A stretch of DNA of 39,935 nt from Bacillus sp. P14.5 (GTDB lineage: Bacteria > Bacillota > Bacilli > Bacillales > Bacillaceae_B), in contig NZ_NIJF01000028.1 in assembly GCF_003316765.1 (NCBI RefSeq), forward strand, positions 1 through 39,935, written 5' to 3'. A model generated the notes under the pieces. The model made no database searches, was not told the origin of the DNA, and was given only the letters and a program-made list of their open reading frames with translations. A program made the translations under genes and the position numbers. Every line of letters starts with the position of its first letter. Positions within the stretch are counted from its first letter, which is position 1. Shown piece by piece: positions 34,418 to 39,935 of this stretch.

Positions 34418-34983
34418 ATGAGTTCAAAAATGGATCGAAGAAAGCAATACACGAGGATGGTTTTAAAAGAGAGCTTGATGGACCTGCTGCAGGAAAAATC
34501 CATTTCCAGCATCACCATCAAGGAAATCTGTGAAAAAGCGGACATCAACCGTTCGACTTACTATGCTCATTTCGCCAATCAATACGAGCTGCTCGATTCT
34601 ATCGAAGAAGAATTCATCGAGGACCTGGTCGGGACGCTCACTCAATATAACTTGTCAAAAGAAGATGACTCCCTGCAAATGAGCGAAAAGTTCTTTGAAT
34701 TCATTGCGGAAAACAGTGAAGTCTGCCAGACCCTTTTAAGCGAAAATACGGACATTCATTTTCAAAAAAGGGCATGATGATCACCCGGGAGTACATCTTC
34801 AACGACTGGATCGCCGACATGAAAATGGATGAGGAAACCTATGAATACATCAACCTTTTCATCGTCAGCGGCAGCATCTACGTCACAAAAAACTGGCTGG
34901 AAAGCGGACAGAACAAAACACCGAAGGAAATGGCGGAAATCCTTAATAATTTTATTAATAAAGGGTTGTCGAATATGCGGTAA
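34418..34983 (+). pseudogene. TetR/AcrR-family regulator, frameshifted at an A6 run
   Basis: The first 119 codons (34418-34777) hold the TetR DNA-binding domain: ITIKEICEKADINRSTYYAHF near residue 30 is a clear helix-turn-helix. The frame ends with QKRA and a stop. The next frame resumes with MMITREYIFNDWIADMKMD and ends at 34983. One extra A in the run at 34764-34769 would give a normal protein of about 188 residues (QKKGMMITREY). It is divergent from the MMPL exporter, its probable target. As written, the product would lack the ligand-binding part. Confidence 0.85.
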
Positions 34984-35010
34984 CGGGACGGGGGACGGGT
35001 TGAGGGAACT

Positions 35011-35039
35011 CGGGACGGAGGGACAGGTTCCTTGTCCCA
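35011..35039. repeat. Dispersed repeat R2, copy 2
   Basis: CGGGACGGAGGGACAGG followed by TTCCTTGTCCC, the reverse complement of the copy at 30371-30400. It lies just downstream of the TetR gene. Confidence 0.75.
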
Positions 35040-35115
35040 GGCAGGACTTATTATCCATTATATAGAAGATATATAGTACGATAAATAATTCAAGGATGGG
35101 AGAAGGAATCAGGTT

Positions 35116-35703
35116 ATGTACAGAGTATTTTTGTTGCTTGCCCTTTTGCTGCTATTGAGCGGCTGCCGTATAGAGTTGAGTCTGGACGAGGCGCCTCCTG
35201 GAACTGGAGGTGCTGCTCAGTCCAGTGTCCCACGTTCAGAAGCCAACACAGTTAAAAAGAATGAAAGTTTAAGTGTTTTCATTAACGGAGAAATTGATTA
35301 CGATGAATCCCAAATCAGACTGATGACAGAGACGGATTTGCAAGAAGGAGCCGTCTTGAAGGTACAATTAAAACAGTACCCAAAAGATGCCGCCTTAAGG
35401 GACATTTTCAATGGCGAAGTTGAGCTTGTGGAGACACCTGTTTTAGAAGAAACAATGGAAGTTGATTCCAACGGCGGCTTGGACGTAACGCTTGAACGTG
35501 AATCAGATATCGTCTACTTCTTGACGGTACAGTTCAACCCGGAACTCCAGCCTGATGACATTAAAGAAGTCTACGGTTCGAGAGGAGAAAATATCGTTGT
35601 CTCTTCCAATGTGGAGCATTATGAACACGAGGGCCAGACCATGATTGGGGCGAGTGCTTCTGCCAACATCGGCATGAGGCCGTCCTGGGCTTATCTTCAA
35701 TAG
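35116..35703 (+). CDS. Putative lipoprotein
   Basis: 195 residues. A classic lipoprotein signal: hydrophobic stretch then LLLLLSGC with the acylated Cys17. The mature part begins with a Gly/Ser-rich linker and has a beta-rich domain with VFINGEIDYDES and repeated acidic stretches. I recognise no family. GAAGGA precedes the ATG by 8 bases. It converges with the cypC gene across a bidirectional terminator. Confidence 0.82.
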   Translation: MYRVFLLLALLLLLSGCRIELSLDEAPPGTGGAAQSSVPRSEANTVKKNESLSVFINGEIDYDESQIRLMTETDLQEGAVLKVQLKQYPKDAALRDIFNGEVELVETPVLEETMEVDSNGGLDVTLERESDIVYFLTVQFNPELQPDDIKEVYGSRGENIVVSSNVEHYEHEGQTMIGASASANIGMRPSWAYLQ

Positions 35704-35730
35704 AGCGTGAGTCTCACTCGACCGAGAATA

Positions 35731-35767
35731 TCCCAAAAAGACATGCTGCTGCGGCATGTCTTTTTGG
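35731..35767. terminator. Terminator after the lipoprotein gene
   Basis: CCAAAAAGACATGC and GGCATGTCTTTTTGG form a near-perfect stem with a 5-base loop; A- and T-runs on both sides let it act in either direction. Confidence 0.88.
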
Positions 35768-35837
35768 AATGAAGAACAGCGTGACTTTAGGGGTATCAGC
35801 TTCCTATTTTTCAAAAAAACTTTCCCTTAGCCCCGCC

Positions 35838-37100
35838 TTAGTTACGCTTCCTTTTCACATCCCGAATCTTCATCTTGCTCTCAGGCAGACTCGGAATATC
35901 GTTCATGCTGTAGGTTAAATCCTGCTTCGGAACCGTATACTCTAAATGGTTCACCAAGTAATCGACCGTCACCCGCAGGATATCAAGTGTAAGCCATTCT
36001 CCGGCACAGCGGTGGCCGATATTATACTCTCCCCCGCCTTGCGGGATAAAATCAAATGGACTGCCCGACCAGGTCAAAAAACGATCAGGTTTAAATTCAT
36101 CAGGTTGCTCCCATAGTTCAGGATGATGATTGGTGCCATATAAATCAAGAAGAGTAAGCGTATCTTTTTTAAACTCGTACCCCTTCCATTCAAATTCCTT
36201 CTTCACACGGGCTGCAGCAAACGGGAAAAATGGATAATAGCGTCTCACTTCTTGAATGAAGCGCTGCTGTTCATCCTTGCCTCCGCCTTTCACTTTTGCC
36301 GCTTCCTCTGGATAATCATGGACAGCCAGGGCAGTGAAATCTGCGTAGACGGAGATTGCTGTGATTGGACGCAGCAAGTTCAAGAGTTCCACCGCAACAA
36401 CAGCCGGGCTCAATAACTCTCCATTGGTATCCTTATGGAATGAGAACTGATAAAGCGCCCTCTGTTCATCAGCATGAACACCTCCGGAACGCACCTTCTC
36501 AACTAATGCCTCCATCCGTTCTTCTGCTTTGGAACGGGACCGGCGTGACTGAAAATGCTTCAAGCTAAAACTCGCCGCTCCTTCAAACATGTCGCTCAAC
36601 TCGTCTGTCCACTTCTCCAAATCTTCTCCTTGAAGCGGAACACCCGTCCACTCAAAGGCAGATTCAGCCAGCATTTTTTTCACTTCATCGTAAAGGACAA
36701 TCTCTTCCTCCGCTTCCCATTTCTTACTGTATCTCTCCCACTTCTCCTGGAAGAGTGCTTGAACTTCTTCAAGCGAATCCTTCGTCATCATCGACATAAA
36801 CATCGCTTTCCGATTTCGATGCTCCTCCCCGTCCAGGCCTTGTACCCCGCCTTCGCCGAACAAGGTTTTTTGCGCAAGTTTCGGAGCTGCACCCTCACGC
36901 TTGAAGCGTTCATTATCATAAAAAAGTTCCGCGGCTTCCTTACCTGTCAGACAAATACCTTTTTCCCCCAAGAGATTCGTTTCAAAAACAGGAGAGTCAT
37001 ACTTTTCACTTCGATTCATTATGTATAAATATCCTTCCCTGAGCAGGCGGACATTTTCCATCAGCCCCGTCTCTTTCGGCATTTCTTTATGACCTGTCAA
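35838..37100 (-). CDS. cypC: Fatty-acid peroxygenase cytochrome P450, CYP152 type
   Basis: About 420 residues, close to P450BSbeta (CypC/YbdT) of B. subtilis. The haem-thiolate motif is GHRCAGE, with the ligand Cys near residue 365; the family usually has HRCPGE. LLRPITAIS holds the Arg-Pro pair that binds the fatty acid carboxylate and lets the enzyme use hydrogen peroxide directly. EVRRYYPFFPF and LLDLYGTNHHPE are also typical. Reaction: alpha- or beta-hydroxylation of fatty acids with peroxide, or decarboxylation to 1-alkenes. The start is TTG 37100 with AAGGAGG 8 bases upstream; a GTG seven codons earlier sits on the SD. Confidence 0.93.
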   Translation of the reverse strand: MTGHKEMPKETGLMENVRLLREGYLYIMNRSEKYDSPVFETNLLGEKGICLTGKEAAELFYDNERFKREGAAPKLAQKTLFGEGGVQGLDGEEHRNRKAMFMSMMTKDSLEEVQALFQEKWERYSKKWEAEEEIVLYDEVKKMLAESAFEWTGVPLQGEDLEKWTDELSDMFEGAASFSLKHFQSRRSRSKAEERMEALVEKVRSGGVHADEQRALYQFSFHKDTNGELLSPAVVAVELLNLLRPITAISVYADFTALAVHDYPEEAAKVKGGGKDEQQRFIQEVRRYYPFFPFAAARVKKEFEWKGYEFKKDTLTLLDLYGTNHHPELWEQPDEFKPDRFLTWSGSPFDFIPQGGGEYNIGHRCAGEWLTLDILRVTVDYLVNHLEYTVPKQDLTYSMNDIPSLPESKMKIRDVKRKRN

Positions 37101-37289
37101 TTTATCTTCCTCCTTTTTCACAAAAAGACTTTCTTCCTATATACCACTTTTTGGAGATAAAAAACACTTGCAAAAGCACTACAATTTAAGCTTTCCCTCC
37201 CTCGATAAAAATACAAAAAATCCCTCCTGGTACCAAGGGACAGGCCCACTTCCCCGTGATATAATATAAAAAAAGGAAAGGAGGAGACA

Positions 37290-37721
37290 ATGATGGAAGA
37301 ATTATTGAAGCAGTTCATGAAACAAATGAATAACCGTTTTGACCAAGTAGACCAGCGCTTTGTTTCAATTGAAGGACGGCTCGACGGCTTAACCAAAGAC
37401 GTAAAAGAATTAAAAGTTGGACAAGACCGGTTGCAAGCTCGCCAAGACCAACTGCAAGCCAGACAGGATCATTTTCAAGCTGGACTAGAGCAATTGCAAG
37501 CCGGACAAGATCGATTGCAGGCTGGACAAGACCAATTAAAAGACAACCTCATCAATGGATTAGGGCCATACTTTGAACAAATCGAGAAGCACATCGACGC
37601 TAAAACGGAATCAATTAAAGAAACCCTCAATGAGCAGCAAAGCATGATTGACACACTTTCAGCTCGTTCTATTAAGCATGAAAGTGAAATAAAGGATCTG
37701 AAAGCCTCCATAAGAGCTTAA
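37290..37721 (+). CDS. Coiled-coil protein with heptad repeats
   Basis: 143 residues, almost entirely alpha-helical. Five successive seven-residue repeats (LQARQDQ, LQARQDH, FQAGLEQ, LQAGQDR, LQAGQDQ) lie at about residues 50-84; at DNA level these are a 21-bp tandem repeat. The ends are ordinary heptads (IEGRLDGLTKDVKELK). No signal, no TM, and no known domain. AAGGAGG lies 5 and 8 bases before the two ATGs. Likely a multimeric scaffold; function unknown. Confidence 0.8.
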   Translation: MMEELLKQFMKQMNNRFDQVDQRFVSIEGRLDGLTKDVKELKVGQDRLQARQDQLQARQDHFQAGLEQLQAGQDRLQAGQDQLKDNLINGLGPYFEQIEKHIDAKTESIKETLNEQQSMIDTLSARSIKHESEIKDLKASIRA

Positions 37722-37813
37722 CTACTCTGCCTCCATTTAATTTTTTCAGGTTATTACCCAACAGGCTCTCCATACTAATTTGCCTCTGACACCTTCCAAT
37801 TTTATTAGCTCAA

Positions 37814-37855
37814 TAAAAAAGCTGAAGATCCCAATAAACAGATCTTCAGCTTTTC
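37814..37855. terminator. Terminator between the coiled-coil and MFS genes
   Basis: GCTGAAGATC (37821-37830) and GATCTTCAGC (37841-37850) form a perfect 10-bp stem. A run of six T follows on the minus strand, so it ends the MFS gene; TTTT on the plus side gives weaker termination there. Confidence 0.85.
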
Positions 37856-37869
37856 ACGTGTAAAATACT

Positions 37870-39066
37870 CTATTCCGTTTTTCTATGCATCTTGATTCGC
37901 TGGAAGACCAGATATCCGCCTGCCCCAATAAAGAAGATAATCAGCAGGCCGGTAAAGCCGTTGGTGAAGCCGGCACGTTCCACCGCAAACCCGAACAGCG
38001 GGAAGCTGATCATGATGACGAAGCTTTCCACCAGGCCGATGAGCGATAGGAAAGTAGATCGAACATTACTTTTTAAAAATTGCTGCACAAACGAGCTGAA
38101 TATCGGTTCAAAAAGGCTCAGCAGCTGTGCAAGGAAAAGAAACGACAACAGAATCGCCCAGTCCTTGGCAAAGATGAAAAGGATAAAGAACAGAAGAAAC
38201 AGACCCCATCCATAATAAAGAATATTGAAGAACTTCAATCGTCTTTCTACCCTGTAAGCAATCTTCGCCATGGCCACTCCCAGCAGGCCCTCAACCGTAA
38301 ATACAGCCCCGACAACTACCGGCGAGTACCCCAGTTGAATGAAGTATTCCTGTCCGTAGAAAACAATGATCACCATGACGGCACTCGCTAAAATAAAGAG
38401 TACGACCGGCTGGTGAATAATTGAATTCGTTCTCCAGACATTAAGCCCCAGCTTAAATTGATGCACCCATTGATGATACCAGCGCCCAGCAACTTCTTCC
38501 GGCTTTTCACGGAGTGGTTCTTTTAAAAATAACAGCGGAATCATCGCCAGGACATGGGTGAAGATCGTTGAACCATACACCCATTCCCAGCTGACATCCG
38601 CCATGAAGCCGCCGAAGAATTTGGCCAGACTTAGTGACAGCAAACTAATCGCCGTCATACTGCCAATGACCCTCGTATAATCTTTTTCACGGTTTTGATT
38701 TTTCAACGTATCATAAGCAAATGCCTGCTCGGCTCCGGAATGAAAAGTAACCATTAATCCCATGGATAAAAAAGCCAGCGTGAACATCGAAAACGAACCG
38801 CTCATCAGCATAAACAGACCATAAAGCAAGCTGAAAATGTTTCCGACCACCAGGCTGATTTTTCTTCCATACAAGTCAGCAATCATGCCTGTCGGAACCT
38901 CGAAAAGCACAATTGCCAGATGAAGAAGAGCTTCTAAAACTCCGATTTCGCCTAATGTCAGACCCTTATCGCCCAGATAGATGACCCATAATGCCCGGTC
39001 AAAAAATAACTGTGCAAAAAATATATAAAAATACAGCATATAAATATTATTCTTTTTGATAGCCAT
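37870..39066 (-). CDS. MFS transporter
   Basis: About 398 residues with 12 predicted TM helices. FEVPTGMIADLYGRKISLVVG near 55-75 is the loop 2-3 motif (GxxxDxxGRR-like) of the major facilitator superfamily. The protein resembles sugar/drug MFS members of Firmicutes but no substrate motif stands out. The ATG at 39066 is chosen because GAGAGGA lies about 9 bases upstream; the eight upstream codons have no site. A 40-codon ORF and a promoter lie in front. Confidence 0.88.
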   Translation of the reverse strand: MAIKKNNIYMLYFYIFFAQLFFDRALWVIYLGDKGLTLGEIGVLEALLHLAIVLFEVPTGMIADLYGRKISLVVGNIFSLLYGLFMLMSGSFSMFTLAFLSMGLMVTFHSGAEQAFAYDTLKNQNREKDYTRVIGSMTAISLLSLSLAKFFGGFMADVSWEWVYGSTIFTHVLAMIPLLFLKEPLREKPEEVAGRWYHQWVHQFKLGLNVWRTNSIIHQPVVLFILASAVMVIIVFYGQEYFIQLGYSPVVVGAVFTVEGLLGVAMAKIAYRVERRLKFFNILYYGWGLFLLFFILFIFAKDWAILLSFLFLAQLLSLFEPIFSSFVQQFLKSNVRSTFLSLIGLVESFVIMISFPLFGFAVERAGFTNGFTGLLIIFFIGAGGYLVFQRIKMHRKTE

Positions 39067-39156
39067 TGAATTTCGTCCTCTCTTAAACACAAATGTAAAA
39101 AACCACAGAGAGATCCCCTGCGGCTGTAATATATCTTCAGGAAATCATGCGATCGT

Positions 39157-39279
39157 TCAGTTGGTATTTCCGCTGAAAAAGGACAGACCTGTCCCGTTGG
39201 CAGCAGAGAATCCAAAAATAGACATCATAAAAACAAGATACTTTTTCTCTTTTTTGACGTCTACAGTGAACGAATGCAT
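39157..39279 (-). CDS. Small 40-codon ORF upstream of the MFS gene
   Basis: ATG 39279 with GGAGGG 6 bases upstream encodes a basic start (VKKEKKYL) then a short hydrophobic segment VFMMSIFGFSAANG, and stops at 39157, 91 bases before the MFS start. Downstream of the TTGTCG/TATAAT promoter and the first start codon in the transcript. It could be a small membrane protein or a regulatory leader. Support rests on start, site and composition only. Confidence 0.5.
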   Translation of the reverse strand: MHSFTVDVKKEKKYLVFMMSIFGFSAANGTGLSFFSGNTN

Positions 39280-39311
39280 GATATTCCCTCCTTTATGTTT
39301 AAGTTACTATC

Positions 39312-39340
39312 ATTATATAGCTCTTTTGCTGGCTCGACAA
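39312..39340 (-). promoter_or_regulatory. Promoter of the small ORF and MFS gene
   Basis: On the minus strand TTGTCG (39335-39340), 17 bases, then a perfect TATAAT (39312-39317). SigA-type. Confidence 0.72.
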
Positions 39341-39384
39341 CCTGGGATTGAGGGAGGGGTCCGCTTTTAGGGAGGGTACACCAA

Positions 39385-39760
39385 GTTTTATACCTCATCA
39401 AATCCATAAACTCCTCCGTTGATGCCGTTTAAACCCCTTTTATACAGCATCAAACCTACAAACCTCTACCTTTGATGTTGTTTAAACCTCATTTATACTG
39501 CATCAAATCCACAAACCCCTACCATTGATGCCATTTAAACCTCACTTATACAGCATCAAACCCACAAACCCCTATACTTGATGCTGTTTAAACCTTACTT
39601 ATACAGCATCAAACCTACAAACCTCTACCTTTGATGTTGTTTAAACCTCATTTATACTGCATCAAACCCACAAACCCCTACCATTGATGCCATTTAAACC
39701 TCACTTATACAGCATCAAACCTACAAACCTCTACCTTTGATGCTGTTTAAACCTCATTTA
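39385..39760. repeat. Family E intergenic repeat array
   Basis: Seven imperfect units. CATCAAA begins at 39396, 39448, 39501, 39554, 39607, 39660 and 39713, steps of 52-53 bp. Each unit has GCATCAAA followed 24 bases later by TTTGATGY, so it is an inverted pair. The array is intergenic; a matching array may lie beyond the right edge of the window. Confidence 0.92.
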
Positions 39761-39788
39761 GGAACGGAGGAACTATATCTCACGCCCA

Positions 39789-39836
39789 AAACAAAAGACA
39801 GGAACAAGATGGCTTCCCCTTGTCCCTGCCTTTTAA
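39789..39836. terminator. Terminator after the right-edge gene
   Basis: AAAGACAGGAACAAG and CTTGTCCCTGCCTTT pair across a 10-base loop with one or two mismatches. Confidence 0.7.
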
Positions 39837-39866
39837 AAGCCGGCTTCCTTAAAAACCCGAAAACCC

Positions 39867-39935
39867 TCACCTCCAAATTTCTTTAGAAACATCCACAATA
39901 TACTTCAGCTTCGCCCACTGCTCTTCCTCAGTCAA
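39867..39935 (-). CDS. C-terminal fragment of a gene running off the window
   Basis: The last 22 codons of a minus-strand frame, LTEEEQWAKLKYIVDVSKE and then IWR and a TGA. Open to the window edge and followed by a terminator. Too short to assign. Confidence 0.45.
   Translation of the reverse strand: MTEEEQWAKLKYIVDVSKEIWR

Noticed and set aside
38958..39215. 85-residue minus-strand ORF overlapping the MFS start
   Set aside because: Shadow of the MFS gene in another frame with no independent support.
1..39935. tRNA, rRNA, riboswitch or T-box elements
   Set aside because: I looked in each gap and saw no cloverleaf, T-box or known riboswitch core; weak structures were only terminators or repeats. 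A covariance-model search would be needed to exclude them fully.

Overview
The window looks like chromosomal DNA of an aerobic, spore-forming-type Bacillaceae (order Bacillales). Strong AAGGAGG-type ribosome binding sites, moderate GC and many close relatives of Bacillus subtilis genes support this: ydbS/ydbT, yhbD-bacE-bacF, ykuK, the peroxygenase P450 cypC, DegV, YdcZ-type DMT transporter and HxlR and Rrf2 regulators. A Rossellomorea/Mesobacillus/Cytobacillus-like genus is my guess; the sequence alone does not settle it. I see no rRNA, tRNA, prophage, plasmid or CRISPR functions.

Layout: 0.4-6.5 kb is an envelope-stress style block, a four-gene minus-strand operon (ABC permease, ABC ATPase, YdbS, YdbT) divergent from an OmpR-type two-component system. 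7.3-13 kb holds a YhfK-like NAD(P)-binding protein, a nitroreductase, an unusual zinc-ribbon metallo-beta-lactamase-fold protein, a phosphotransferase gene cut by a small inverted-repeat element, several tiny membrane proteins and a GNAT acetyltransferase. 13.5-18.1 kb holds an Rrf2 regulator, the YhbD regulator with two bactofilins, and an M3 oligopeptidase. 18.8-25.1 kb holds a frameshifted ykuK, a DMT transporter with its Crp/Fnr-type regulator, an orphan pair of Opp-type ABC permeases, and a divergent VOC protein/HxlR regulator pair. 25.3-29.6 kb has a flavin amine oxidase, DegV and an AbgT-family transporter. 30.4-35 kb is an MMPL exporter locus with an X-X-X-L-X-X-G heptad protein and a TetR regulator. 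The rest has a lipoprotein, CypC, a coiled-coil protein and an MFS transporter with a 40-codon ORF in front.

The most unusual content lies between the genes. Five different repeat families (A to E) fill the long intergenic gaps. Four of them (A, B, C, E) have units of about 51-53 bp (one 62-63 bp step in C) and the fifth (D) has 21-bp units, so all are close to whole numbers of helical turns. Three families occur twice in the window, in the same orientation, on either side of one transport or envelope gene block: A brackets 0.4-6.5 kb, C brackets the ABC permease pair, D brackets the AbgT gene.

Two other points matter for anyone using this annotation. First, a 460-bp element with 24-bp terminal inverted repeats and a 9-bp target duplication splits the phosphotransferase gene after codon 12; removing it restores the frame exactly. 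Second, four genes (ykuK, the TetR gene, the MMPL gene and the heptad protein gene) have reading-frame breaks or displaced starts at short A-runs. Three of these are in one efflux locus. They could be sequencing errors, inactivating mutations, slippage or phase variation, and the sequence alone cannot tell which.
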